NCBI GenBank assembly: GCA_964511075.1
Contig: CAZEDM010000002.1
Span: 1 to 64,000, forward strand
Source of the DNA: CAZEDM01 sp964511075
Lineage (GTDB): Bacteria; Zixibacteria; MSB-5A5; RBG-16-43-9
DNA: 64,000 nucleotides
Direction: 5' to 3'
Shown here piece by piece: positions 51,700-60,239 of the stretch (position 1 is the first letter of the stretch; each line of letters begins with the position of its first letter). The notes under the pieces were generated by a model. The model saw only the letters and a list, made by a program, of their open reading frames with translations, searched no databases and had not been told where the DNA came from. A program made the translations under genes and the position numbers.

Positions 51700-52254
51700 A
51701 TGTTAAAAGAGATCAGGATCCATGGTAGGGGTGGACAGGGGGTGGTGACTGCGGCAGAGCTTTTGGCTGTGGCAGCTTTCGAGGACGGAAAATACGCCCA
51801 GGCTTTTCCCACCTTTACCAGCGAGAGGATGGGTGCACCGGTGCAGTCTTTCGTCAGGATAGCGGACCATAAGGTCAGAGCCAGAAATCAAATCTATGAG
51901 CCGGATTATCTGATCATTCAGGATTATACCCTGATCGGGGCAGTGGATCTGCTCAAGGGTCTGAAAGATGACGGACTGGTTCTGGTTGATACCGAGAAAA
52001 ACCCGCAGGAGCTCGGGCTGAAGTCAAAGGCAAAAATCCTGACTGTTCCAGCCACCAGGATCGCCCTGGAGAAATTGGGGAGACCCATCCAGAACACCAC
52101 CTTGATGGGAGCTTTTGCCGGTGCTACCGGGCTCATATCCCTGGAGGCAATCAAAAGAAGCGTTATGGAGCGTTTTCCAGGCGAGATAGGGAAGAAAAAT
52201 GTGGCTGCAGTGGAAGAGGCCTACCAGTTGATGAAAGGAGCGAAAAATGCCTAA
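51700..52254 (+). CDS. porG: Pyruvate:ferredoxin oxidoreductase, gamma subunit
   Basis: The gamma domain starts with IRIHGRGGQGVVTAAELLA and contains FPTFTSERMGAPVQSFVRI, which is characteristic of the pyruvate/2-oxoisovalerate group. It has 184 residues. AAAGGAGG lies just upstream. The operon order is G-D-A-B, and porD overlaps its end by 8 bp. The pyruvate assignment is by similarity, and a 2-oxoisovalerate-type activity is the main alternative. Confidence 0.9.
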   Translation: MLKEIRIHGRGGQGVVTAAELLAVAAFEDGKYAQAFPTFTSERMGAPVQSFVRIADHKVRARNQIYEPDYLIIQDYTLIGAVDLLKGLKDDGLVLVDTEKNPQELGLKSKAKILTVPATRIALEKLGRPIQNTTLMGAFAGATGLISLEAIKRSVMERFPGEIGKKNVAAVEEAYQLMKGAKNA

Positions 52255-52504
52255 GCCAGAGGGAACGGTTTCCAAGCCAGGCTCGAGCAAAGAGTATAAG
52301 ACCGGTGCCTGGAGAACCAAAAGGCCTGTTTTCAAACAGGATAAATGCAACGACTGCCGGATCTGTGTGGCAGTATGTCCGGATGGGGTTATCTTCGGCG
52401 CTGACAAGAAATACCGGGCGGATCTGGATTACTGCAAGGGATGCGGGATCTGCGCTGAGGAGTGTCCGGTGAAAGACATAGAGATGATACTGGAGGTTAA
52501 ATAA
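52247..52504 (+). CDS. porD: Pyruvate:ferredoxin oxidoreductase, delta (ferredoxin) subunit
   Basis: This is an 85-residue 8Fe-8S subunit with CNDCRICVAVCP and CKGCGICAEECP. The GAWRTKRPVF stretch before the first motif is typical of PorD. It overlaps porG by 8 bp and ends 1 bp before porA. Confidence 0.93.
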   Translation: MPKPEGTVSKPGSSKEYKTGAWRTKRPVFKQDKCNDCRICVAVCPDGVIFGADKKYRADLDYCKGCGICAEECPVKDIEMILEVK

Positions 52505-52505
52505 G

Positions 52506-53678
52506 ATGAAGAAAGTGATCGAAGGTTCAATGGCAGTGGCAGAGGCAGTAAAAGTCTGCAGGCCGCATGTGATAGCCGCTTATCCTATCACCCCCCAGAC
52601 CCATATCGTGGAATATCTTTCACAGTTCGTGGCAGATGGGGAGCTTAAATCACAGTTCGTGAACGTGGAGAGCGAGTTCGGAGCAGCCTCAGTGGTCCTG
52701 GGCGCCTCGGCTACCGGAGCCAGGGTTTTCTCGGCGACTTCTGCCCAGGGGCTCCTGTTAATGGCTGAGGTTATATTCAACATAGCCGGGCTCAGGCTGC
52801 CGGTGATTATGACCATCGCCAATCGGGCAGTTTCTGCTCCCATTAATATATGGAACGATCACCAGGACGTTATGGCCGTAAGGGATTCCGGAGCGATTAT
52901 CCTTTTCGCCGAGGACAATCAGGAGGTTGCGGACCTGCACGTGCAGGCTTATAAATTAGCGGAACATCCGGAGATAATGCTTCCGGTGCTGGTCAACATG
53001 GACGGGTTCATTCTCACGCATGCCTTCGAGCCGGTGGAATTTTTTGACCAGAAGATGGTGGATGAGTTTCTGCCGCCTTTTAAACCGGAGTTATATCTGA
53101 CTACCAAAAACCCTCTGACTTTCGGCGTCCTGGCAGAGCCGGACTGGTATCTGGAGACAAGATACAGGATGGAACAGGCGATCGAAGCATCATCGGATAT
53201 GATCGAGGAGGTGGCAGACCAGTTCAGGAAAACCTTTGGCCGGTATTCCGGCGGACTGGTGGAAAAATACAGATTGGATGGAGCCGAGACCTGCGTTGTT
53301 GCCATGGGCTCGGCTGTGGGAACCATAAAGGAGGTGGCGGATGAGCTCAGGGAGAAGGGAAAGAGGATCGGGGTACTGAAGATACGCTCATACAGACCTT
53401 TCCCCAAGGAAGCTATCCATGAGGCACTCAAAGGCGTGAGGAACGTGATCGTGATCGAGAAAGCCATCTCCCTGGGAGCAACCGGGATATTGTACGACGA
53501 CGTGAAAGCCGCCCTGTACCAAAAGCCCAACCAGCCGAAGATCTCCGGTTTCATTGCCGGCTTGGGCGGAAGGGATATTCCCAAGGAGTCGGTGGTTAAG
53601 GCAATCGAAAAGGGCGAGGCTCAGACAGTGGACAATGTTTTCGTCGATCTGAGAGAGAACTTAATTGGAGGGAAATAA
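52506..53678 (+). CDS. porA: Pyruvate:ferredoxin oxidoreductase, alpha subunit
   Basis: The subunit binds the pyrimidine half of thiamine diphosphate and the 2-oxoacid. AAYPITPQTHIVEYL, the ESEFGAASVVLGASATGARVF region and the RPFP segment of the C-terminal domain identify it. At 390 residues it matches the four-subunit enzyme. Pyruvate oxidation to acetyl-CoA, or its reversal, would feed the citrate synthase encoded at 18062. Confidence 0.92.
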   Translation: MKKVIEGSMAVAEAVKVCRPHVIAAYPITPQTHIVEYLSQFVADGELKSQFVNVESEFGAASVVLGASATGARVFSATSAQGLLLMAEVIFNIAGLRLPVIMTIANRAVSAPINIWNDHQDVMAVRDSGAIILFAEDNQEVADLHVQAYKLAEHPEIMLPVLVNMDGFILTHAFEPVEFFDQKMVDEFLPPFKPELYLTTKNPLTFGVLAEPDWYLETRYRMEQAIEASSDMIEEVADQFRKTFGRYSGGLVEKYRLDGAETCVVAMGSAVGTIKEVADELREKGKRIGVLKIRSYRPFPKEAIHEALKGVRNVIVIEKAISLGATGILYDDVKAALYQKPNQPKISGFIAGLGGRDIPKESVVKAIEKGEAQTVDNVFVDLRENLIGGK

Positions 53679-53679
53679 G

Positions 53680-54597
53680 ATGGCAAAAGATGAAGTTACG
53701 GTAAAGAAAAAAGAAGAGATAGTCGAGGGCCTGATTGCCCCTGGACATAAAGCCTGTTCCGGCTGCGGACTGGTCCTGGCTGCCAGGACGGTGATGAACG
53801 CTGCCGGTAAGGATATCATTGTAACTGCGGCTACCGGCTGTTCGGAGGTTTTCTCCACCTCTTATCCTCACTCTGCCTGGAAGATGCCCTGGATTCATTC
53901 TTTGTTCGAAAACTCTGCCGCGGTGGCTGCGGGAGTGGAGGTTGCCTTAGTTGCCTTAGGCCGGGAAAAGGAAGCCAAGGTCATTGCCCAGGGCGGCGAT
54001 GGTGCAACTGCGGACATCGGCATCGGCTGTCTTTCCGGGATGTTTGAGAGAGGCCACAATGTGCTGTATCTCTGCTATGACAATGAAGCCTATATGAATA
54101 CCGGAGTGCAGAGAAGCGGGTTGACGCCCTTTAACGGCTGGACCTCCACCAGTCCCTCCGGGAAAGTATCCTGGGGCAATCCGACGGACAAGAAGAACAT
54201 GCCGGCAATCGCTGCAGCTCACGGCATCCCCTATGTTGCCACAGCTACGGTTGCCTATCTGAAAGACCTGGAGAAGAAGGTGAAAAAGGCACTGGATATA
54301 TCCGGTCCAAAATATCTGCAGATTCACTGTCCCTGCCCACTGGGCTGGGCACACGAGCCCAACGATACGATAAAAGTGGCAAAGCTTGCAGTTCAGACCG
54401 GTCTTATTCCGATCTTTGAGATGGAAAACGGAGTTATCACCTCAGTCCGTAAGATCACCCAGAAAAAGCCGGTTGAGGAATACCTTAAAATCCAGGGAAG
54501 GTTTAAACATCTTTTCAAAAAACCGGGATTTGAGGAAGAGCTTAAAAGAGTCCAGGCGCTTGCAGACGAGAACATAAAAAAGTTCAACCTGATGTAA
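53680..54597 (+). CDS. porB: Pyruvate:ferredoxin oxidoreductase, beta subunit
   Basis: This TPP-binding subunit has GGDGATADIGIGCLSG and the DNEAYMNTGVQRSG loop. The [4Fe-4S] ligands begin with CSGCG, followed by a later Cys in TGCSEVF and the Cys in HCPCPLGW. I choose the ATG at 53680, 7 nt after GGAGGG. A TTG at 53665 in the same frame overlaps the end of porA. The product has 305 residues. Confidence 0.93.
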   Translation: MAKDEVTVKKKEEIVEGLIAPGHKACSGCGLVLAARTVMNAAGKDIIVTAATGCSEVFSTSYPHSAWKMPWIHSLFENSAAVAAGVEVALVALGREKEAKVIAQGGDGATADIGIGCLSGMFERGHNVLYLCYDNEAYMNTGVQRSGLTPFNGWTSTSPSGKVSWGNPTDKKNMPAIAAAHGIPYVATATVAYLKDLEKKVKKALDISGPKYLQIHCPCPLGWAHEPNDTIKVAKLAVQTGLIPIFEMENGVITSVRKITQKKPVEEYLKIQGRFKHLFKKPGFEEELKRVQALADENIKKFNLM

Positions 54598-54618
54598 TCA
54601 ATTTGATTTCCTCTGGTA

Positions 54619-54655
54619 AATAGCACAGGCTTAAAAACCTGTGCTATTGCTTTTT
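54619..54655 (+). terminator. Terminator-like hairpin after porB
   Basis: AATAGCACAGG (54619-54629) pairs with CCTGTGCTATT (54638-54648) across an A-rich loop, followed by GCTTTTT. It lies 22 bp after the porB stop. Confidence 0.75.
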
Positions 54656-54744
54656 GGGGGAGAAGAGGTTATTATTAAAGTAGAGACGCATTGCTCTTTA
54701 CATAAATGTAGCGCCGAGTATAACCTTTTTAAAAATGGAAAACT

Positions 54745-55299
54745 ATGAAGAGAGAAAAAAAGACAGATAAAAATCAAAAGCTGGTGGTGGTTTTGACCGG
54801 GGAGGGCAAGGGTAAGACCACCTCTGCCCTGGGAATGGCTTTGCGGGCTGCAGGTCACGGCAAAAAAATCCTGATGGTTCAGTTCATAAAGGATTTCTCG
54901 GAATACGGGGAGATAAAATTCTCCAGAAAATGCCCCAGGAATATCGAGATCTACTCTATGGGCAAAGGTTATGTGGGCATATTTGGCGATAAGCTTCCCT
55001 TCCCAGAGCATAAAAAAGCAGCCAGGAGAGCCCTGGAGTTTGCCAGGAAAAGAGGTTTGTCCGGCAGATATTTTATGGTCATTCTGGATGAGATAAATGT
55101 GGCTCTTAAGCTGAGATTGCTAAAGGCGGATGAGGTGATCAAGGCAGTAAAAAGGCTGCAGTCCAGAGCCAATGTCGTTCTGACTGGAAGGAATGCCCCC
55201 AAGAAGTTGATCAGGTTTGCGGATCTGGTTACGGAGATGAATGAGATAAAACACCCTTACAGAAAAGGGATACTGGCGCAGGAGGGGATTGAGTATTAG
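54745..55299 (+). CDS. cobO: Cob(I)yrinic acid a,c-diamide adenosyltransferase
   Basis: The enzyme attaches the adenosyl group of ATP to the cobalt of a corrinoid. It has the CobA/CobO P-loop GEGKGKTTSA (19-28), the MVQFIK strand and the LDEINVAL Walker-B region, and ends with a conserved TEMNEIKHPYRKGI. It is 184 residues. It implies use of adenosylcobalamin, but no other cobalamin genes are in the window. The ribosome binding site is weak. Confidence 0.92.
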   Translation: MKREKKTDKNQKLVVVLTGEGKGKTTSALGMALRAAGHGKKILMVQFIKDFSEYGEIKFSRKCPRNIEIYSMGKGYVGIFGDKLPFPEHKKAARRALEFARKRGLSGRYFMVILDEINVALKLRLLKADEVIKAVKRLQSRANVVLTGRNAPKKLIRFADLVTEMNEIKHPYRKGILAQEGIEY

Positions 55300-55339
55300 G
55301 TGGTAGGTGATAGGTAGTAGGTAATAGGGAAAATCATAG

Positions 55340-55446
55340 CGTCGGGCTTTACGCCCGACGATAAGGTATAGCGGAAGGCCGTTCCTAAGGATCCAATTTC
55401 GGACAAGGTCTTGTCCACAGGATCCTGGTGAAGACTTGAACCTTCC
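55340..55446. repeat. Palindrome plus nested cruciform-like element
   Basis: CGTCGGGC/GCCCGACG (55340-55360) is a simple member. It is followed by a larger structure: AGGATCC/GGATCCT (55388-55394, 55420-55426) enclosing GGACAAG/CTTGTCC (55401-55416), bounded by AGCGGAAGG and CCTTCC. The outer words match the element at 44895, with a new insert. A run of GTAGGTGATAGGTAGTAGG-like words (55299-55330) precedes it. Confidence 0.7.
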
Positions 55447-55566
55447 ATTTTTTTGCTTCAAATTCTGTTGACAAGCTGTTTATAGTCTTTTACACTGATC
55501 GTCCTAAATAAGGAGAAGCGAAATTGGTAAAAAACCAATAAGTGAACCTTTAAAAATTGGAGGTTT

Positions 55567-56145
55567 ATGTTTCAAAAAAAAGCTAATATTATAATTGGCT
55601 GTACAGTATTTCCTCTTTTAATTTCTCTTCTCGCCTGTACAAATAATCAGAAGCAAATCGAATCGAAAGAGAAGGAGGTTGCCATGGCTATTCAGCTTAG
55701 CAGCTCGGCTTTTGAGGAAGGTAAGTTTATTCCATCTAAATATACCTGCGACGGAGAGAATATTTCTCCACCGCTTAAATGGAATAACCTTCCCAGGGGA
55801 ACTAAAAGTCTCGCCTTGATCTCCGATGACCCGGATGCGCCTATTGGTACCTGGGTACACTGGGTTATCTATAATATCCCCTCCTCTATTTCTGAATTCG
55901 AAGAGCGAATTCCAGCCGATAAGGAACTTCCCAATGGAGCAAAGCAGGGTATAAATGACTTTAAAAAAATAGGTTATGGAGGTCCCTGCCCTCCCTCTGG
56001 AACTCATAGATATTACTTTAAACTATATGCTTTGGATTTAGAACTCAAGCTTGAAGCGGGAGCTACTAAAATGGAACTGCTCAAAGCTATGGAGGGACAT
56101 ATTCTGGAAATGGGACAGCTTATAGGTACGTATCAGAGGAAATAA
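55567..56145 (+). CDS. YbhB/YbcL-type PEBP-family lipoprotein
   Basis: The family binds phosphatidylethanolamine or small ligands, and the bacterial role is unclear. A lipobox LLAC with Cys24 after a hydrophobic signal predicts a membrane-anchored lipoprotein. The PEBP core follows with CDGENISPPLKW, the ligand-pocket DDPDAP and VHWVIYNIP, and GPCPPSGTHRYYFKLYAL. It is 192 residues. A GGAGG site precedes the ATG. An internal Met at 40 would give a cytoplasmic form if used, but the lipoprotein start has the better site. Confidence 0.88.
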   Translation: MFQKKANIIIGCTVFPLLISLLACTNNQKQIESKEKEVAMAIQLSSSAFEEGKFIPSKYTCDGENISPPLKWNNLPRGTKSLALISDDPDAPIGTWVHWVIYNIPSSISEFEERIPADKELPNGAKQGINDFKKIGYGGPCPPSGTHRYYFKLYALDLELKLEAGATKMELLKAMEGHILEMGQLIGTYQRK

Positions 56146-56494
56146 TAAGATTGGTATCTCCTAAAGATTCGAAATAGTTATTTTGATATTTTGAAAATGA
56201 TTCTATGGATTTTTGAATTGTCACATCATCCAGCTAATAACAACCAAAACTGCTATTATTATTAAAAATACCGTCAGCAATTCTGTCCATGATCCTGGGA
56301 ACACTAGAGAAAGAATTCCTTTGTTGGTTCGGGAGTTGGATTTTCCCTCCTTAGATGGAATCCGGGTGACCTGAGCTAATTAAGTGTAGGAATTTTATGT
56401 GCCAGTCGGGTCCCCTGACCCGACTGAGATGAAAGCAAGGCTAAAGCCTTGCCCTACGAAATCAAACGTCCAAGACAGGGATAAACCCCCATCT
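56146..56494. other. Intergenic region with two palindromes and a possible leftward membrane peptide
   Basis: CAGTCGGGTC/GACCCGACTG (56403-56426) repeats, almost word for word, the unit at 29484. GCAAGGC/GCCTTGC (56435-56452) is followed by CCTAC. On the minus strand, codons from about 56304 to the stop at 56221 encode a hydrophobic segment (ELLTVFLIIIAVLVVISWMM). It has only a GTG start and no good ribosome binding site, and may be a decayed or unannotated small membrane protein. Confidence 0.4.
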
Positions 56495-57469
56495 CTACTC
56501 TTTCTCCTCCAGATACTTCTGTGCCATAACCGCGGCGATGGCGCCGTCGGAGGTGGCGGTTACGATCTGTCTCACGTTTTTCTGCCTGACGTCTCCTGCG
56601 GCGAAGACTCCGGGGACCGAGGTCTGGGTCTGGTTATTGGCGATGATATAGCCGTCTTTATCCATAGAGATTTCGCCCTTTAAAAATTCTGTCTGCGGAA
56701 CTAATCCCACGTAGAAGAACACTCCCAGTGCTGGGATTACCACTTTTTCATCGGTTTCCCTGTTCTGGGCTGTTACTGACTCGACTTTGTCTTTTCCATC
56801 TATGGATAGAAGCTGGTGATTCAGGTGAAATTTCATCCTGGGCTCCTTCAAGGCTCTTTCCTGCAGTATCTTTTCTGCGGTCATCTGGGGCAGGAACTCC
56901 ACAAAGGTGATGGTTTTGACGAATCTCAAAAGGTAAAGCCCTTCCTGGATTCCCGAGTTTCCACATCCGACGACGACGATGTCCTTGTCCTTGAAAAACG
57001 GTCCGTCGCAGGTGGCACAATAGGACACTCCCTTGCCCCTGAATTTCTCCTCTCCGGGGACGTTCAGCATCTTCGGTTCGTTACCGGTAGCGATAATGAC
57101 TGTTCCGGCTTGATATTTTCCCCGGCTGGTCCGGACAATCTTGGGAGTGGATTTAAGTTCCACTTCAGTAACTTCCTCCTGAATTATCCTGATCCCGAAT
57201 TTCTTAGCGTGCTCCTCCATTTTTTTGGATAACTCCATCCCGCTAATCCCGTCTGCAAAGCCGGGATAGTTTTCCACCCAGTCGGTGGTGGAGACATACC
57301 CTCCGGGGACGGCTTTTTCAATTATCAGGGTACCCAGCTCGGCACGGGCAGCATAGATCGCCGCGGTCAAACCAGCGGGACCTCCTCCCAGGATTATCAG
57401 GTCATATATCTTATCTTTATCCTCAGGAGGTTTATCCCCGGATGGGGTTTTAAAGAATAATTCCGGCAT
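56495..57469 (-). CDS. Thioredoxin reductase-like FAD flavoprotein
   Basis: The protein has the FAD loop GGGPAGLTAAIYAAR (28-42), the redox disulfide CATC (151-154) and the C-terminal GVFAAGDVR FAD motif. The second nucleotide loop reads VVGCGNSG and is followed by TFVEFLPQM. The HRR-x3-R motif that binds the NADPH phosphate in classical enzymes is missing. It may use NADH or another donor, or reduce a thioredoxin-like partner other than the standard one. An 18-residue N-terminal extension is present. No thioredoxin gene is adjacent. It is 324 residues with an AGAGGA site. Confidence 0.87.
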   Translation of the reverse strand: MPELFFKTPSGDKPPEDKDKIYDLIILGGGPAGLTAAIYAARAELGTLIIEKAVPGGYVSTTDWVENYPGFADGISGMELSKKMEEHAKKFGIRIIQEEVTEVELKSTPKIVRTSRGKYQAGTVIIATGNEPKMLNVPGEEKFRGKGVSYCATCDGPFFKDKDIVVVGCGNSGIQEGLYLLRFVKTITFVEFLPQMTAEKILQERALKEPRMKFHLNHQLLSIDGKDKVESVTAQNRETDEKVVIPALGVFFYVGLVPQTEFLKGEISMDKDGYIIANNQTQTSVPGVFAAGDVRQKNVRQIVTATSDGAIAAVMAQKYLEEKE

Positions 57470-57651
57470 TTTATCCTCTCGGTTTACTGATTATAATCAT
57501 CTGTTTGGCTTGATTTTTAAGCCTTTATAGGTTAAATTGGTTAATCTTTAATCACGCCACAGGCGGATTAGATTTCAATTTTATAACTATTTTCGGATAT
57601 GTCAATACGAAAATAAAAAATATTGATGGACAGCGAATGAGAGATAAGATG

Positions 57652-57713
57652 TAGGGGAGTGGCTTGTCCCCTCCTGTATTTTCTTGCGGGCGACCACGAG
57701 GGTTGCCCCTACA
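57652..57713. repeat. Two palindromes before lipA
   Basis: GTAGGGGAG...CCCCTCC (57651-57675) is a relative of the units at 27561 and 29411. GGGCGACC/GGTTGCCC (57688-57708) is followed by CTAC. Both have the GTAGGG or CCCTAC border. Confidence 0.65.
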
Positions 57714-57737
57714 TTCACCGACAGGAGGAACATTAAT

Positions 57738-58607
57738 ATGAAGATAAACCGGGAAAGACTGCCCCTGTGGTTTAAGGTGAAACCGCCTCTGGGAGAGAAC
57801 TATAGGAAAGTCAAATCCTTGTTAAGTGGACTGAAATTGCATACGGTCTGCCAGGAGGCTAACTGTCCCAATGTGGGGAGCTGTTTTGAGGAGAAGACCG
57901 CGACTTTTCTGATCTTAGGCAAGATCTGCACCAGGGGTTGCAGTTTCTGTAATGTGGAAAGAGGAGTTCCTTCGGAATTGGATTCTTCGGAACCTCTGCA
58001 TATCGCTCAGGCAGTAAAGAAGTTAGAACTGGAATATGCGGTGATTACCTCTGTTACCAGGGATGATCTGGAAGACGGAGGTGCAGATCAATTTGCACAG
58101 GTGATAAGGGAAATCAGAAAATTGAATCCCGATTGCAAGGTTGAGGTTTTAGTCCCGGATTTCAAGGGTAATCTTACTTACTTGGAGATTATCTTAGAGG
58201 AAAAACCGGTGGTGCTGAATCACAACTTAGAAACGGTGAAAAGGCTTTATCCATTGGTAAGAAAAGGTGCGGATTATGCCAGGTCCCTATCTTTGCTGAA
58301 AAAGTCAAAGGAATATGATGACACCATTTTGACTAAATCCGGAATCATCCTCGGAATGGGAGAGAGCCGGGATGAGATTATCGAGCTGATGCAGGATTTG
58401 AGGGGAGTCGACTGTGATCTCCTTACAGTGGGACAGTATCTCTCGCCCTCGGCTGAACATCTTAAGGTCGAGAGATATTATTCTCCGGAGGAGTTTGGGG
58501 AACTGAAAAAGATGGGGGAGGATATGGGTTTCAGAAAAGTGGAGTCCGGACCGCTGGTTAGAAGCTCCTACCATGCAAGGAAGACAGTCTATGGTCTAAA
58601 GGCTTAA
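57738..58607 (+). CDS. lipA: Lipoyl synthase
   Basis: This radical SAM enzyme inserts two sulfurs into protein-bound octanoyl groups. Its auxiliary cluster is bound by CQEANCPNVGSC (Cys38, 43, 49), the SAM cluster by CTRGCSFC (Cys64, 68, 71), and the conserved RSSYHA lies near the end. I choose the ATG at 57738 with AGGAGG upstream, giving 289 residues. The open frame to 57684 runs through a palindrome. No lipoate-dependent dehydrogenase is in the window. The kor and por enzymes do not need lipoate, so the target must be elsewhere, for example the glycine cleavage system. Confidence 0.95.
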   Translation: MKINRERLPLWFKVKPPLGENYRKVKSLLSGLKLHTVCQEANCPNVGSCFEEKTATFLILGKICTRGCSFCNVERGVPSELDSSEPLHIAQAVKKLELEYAVITSVTRDDLEDGGADQFAQVIREIRKLNPDCKVEVLVPDFKGNLTYLEIILEEKPVVLNHNLETVKRLYPLVRKGADYARSLSLLKKSKEYDDTILTKSGIILGMGESRDEIIELMQDLRGVDCDLLTVGQYLSPSAEHLKVERYYSPEEFGELKKMGEDMGFRKVESGPLVRSSYHARKTVYGLKA

Positions 58608-58958
58608 GTCCAAAGGCAGAAGGGACAAGCTAATTGCTCTAATATCCGTTGGTGACCTCGTTAATTGTTCTTCTTGGTTTAAAACCGTCAAGTCACAGAG
58701 AACTTTAGCTATGCGGATTATCCATTGAGGTTCTTAATTGTCATAAATGATTCAAATTGATTGATCCTCCCCCTGAGGCTTTAAAACATAACATAAAAGG
58801 TTGTTCTTATTAAGATTCTGCATCAATAAGCAGGAACTATGTTCTTGACTTGACGAAGAAAATCAATATATTACTTTTCTATTTTTTACCTAAAGCCGGC
58901 TTATATCAGAGGAATTGTCTTAAAGAAATAAAATCAAACTTAAACAAAGGAGAAGAAG
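58608..58958. other. Intergenic region before the ammonium transporter
   Basis: No gene is convincing in these 351 bp. A sigma-70-like promoter lies at 58845-58872. No clear sigma-54 element (GG-N10-GC) was found in front of the transporter, although nitrogen control would commonly use one. Confidence 0.55.
58845..58872 (+). promoter_or_regulatory. Candidate promoter of the amt transcript
   Basis: TTGACT (58845-58850) and TATATT (58867-58872) are 16 nt apart, giving a leader of about 80 nt. Confidence 0.55.
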
Positions 58959-60176
58959 ATGTTCGACACCGGCAATACGGGATTTATGTTAGTGGCGACA
59001 AGCTTGGTGATGCTGATGACTCCGGGACTGGCGTTTTTCTATGGTGGACTGGTAGGGCGCAAGAACGTGCTGACCATCATGATTCAGAGTTTTATTTCCA
59101 TGGGAGTTACCACAATCATCTGGTGGGCTTATGGTTATTCTCTCTGTTTCAGCGGTGGGGTTGGGGGAATCATAGGAAATCTTGACAAAGCGTTTATGAT
59201 CGGCGTGACCTTAAATACGCCTTCCCCTTTCGGAAGCGGAAACATACCTGAATTCGTTTTTATGGCATACCAGATGATGTTCGCAATCATCACGCCCGCG
59301 CTGATCACCGGTGCATTCTCTAACCGCGTTCGCTTCGGAGCTTATTTGATGTTCCTGGTAGCTTGGTTAACGCTGGTCTATTTTCCTTTCGTGCATATGA
59401 TTTGGGGTAATGGGCTTTTAGCCAAGATGGGAGTGCTTGATTTTGCTGGTGGAATCGTTGTTCACAATATTGCCGGCATGGCAGCTCTGGCATCGGTTCT
59501 ATATGTCGGGAGAAGACGCATAGGCGACAGCATCCCGCACAGCATTCCGCTGGTTGCGCTTGGAGCCGGGCTTCTCTGGTTCGGATGGTACGGATTCAAT
59601 GCCGGCAGCGAGTTGAGGGTTGATGCCGTGACTGGTCTGGCGTTCCTGAATACCGACATTGCCGCATCTTTCGCAGGCACCGTCTGGATGTTACTGGCAT
59701 GGACCTTTGAAAAGAAGCCAAAATTCCTTGGTCTGCTGACCGGTGCGGTGGCTGGCCTGGCAACCATCACCCCCTGTGCCGGCTACGTTACCCCCACCAG
59801 TGCAGTGATAATCGGCTCTCTCGCTGGTATCGTTTGTTATTTTGCCGTGAATCTGAAAAATCGCTTAAAATGGGACGATGCTCTGGATGTCTGGGGCGTG
59901 CACGGAGTCGGCGGGATGCTTGGAATTATCATGCTGGGACTTTTGGCGAGCAAAGCCGTCAATGCAGCCGGAGCAGATGGATTGTTTCAGGGCAATGCCA
60001 GCTTCTTTGTCACACAACTACTGACCGTCATCGCATCATCCATCTATGCTTTCGGTTTCACCTTCTTGATGCTGATAATTATCAATAAGATAACCAGGGT
60101 TAAGACAACCGTGGGCGAGGAAGAAAAGGGTTTAGACCAGTCCTTGCATGGTGAGATGGCTTATGAAGGAATGTGA
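58959..60176 (+). CDS. amt: Ammonium transporter (Amt family)
   Basis: This inner-membrane channel conducts ammonium or ammonia. Eleven helices are visible. The twin pore histidines are His169 (GGIVVHNIAG) and His315 (WGVHGVGG), and Asp161 precedes the first. The family signature FAGGIVVHN is intact. It is 405 residues long, without a clear N-terminal signal peptide. AAAGGAGAAGAAG precedes the ATG. No glnK/P-II gene, the usual partner, is adjacent. Instead, a beta-barrel-like protein gene follows after 63 bp. Confidence 0.94.
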   Translation: MFDTGNTGFMLVATSLVMLMTPGLAFFYGGLVGRKNVLTIMIQSFISMGVTTIIWWAYGYSLCFSGGVGGIIGNLDKAFMIGVTLNTPSPFGSGNIPEFVFMAYQMMFAIITPALITGAFSNRVRFGAYLMFLVAWLTLVYFPFVHMIWGNGLLAKMGVLDFAGGIVVHNIAGMAALASVLYVGRRRIGDSIPHSIPLVALGAGLLWFGWYGFNAGSELRVDAVTGLAFLNTDIAASFAGTVWMLLAWTFEKKPKFLGLLTGAVAGLATITPCAGYVTPTSAVIIGSLAGIVCYFAVNLKNRLKWDDALDVWGVHGVGGMLGIIMLGLLASKAVNAAGADGLFQGNASFFVTQLLTVIASSIYAFGFTFLMLIIINKITRVKTTVGEEEKGLDQSLHGEMAYEGM

Positions 60177-60239
60177 TGAGATCACAGCTAAGTTGATAGT
60201 CATACTAGCCGTTTATTTTCCAGGAAAAAGGAGGATTGT

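Noticed and set aside
58608..58958. Sigma-54 promoter before amt
   Set aside because: No GG-N10-GC pair with the expected flanks was found; a sigma-70-type match fits better.
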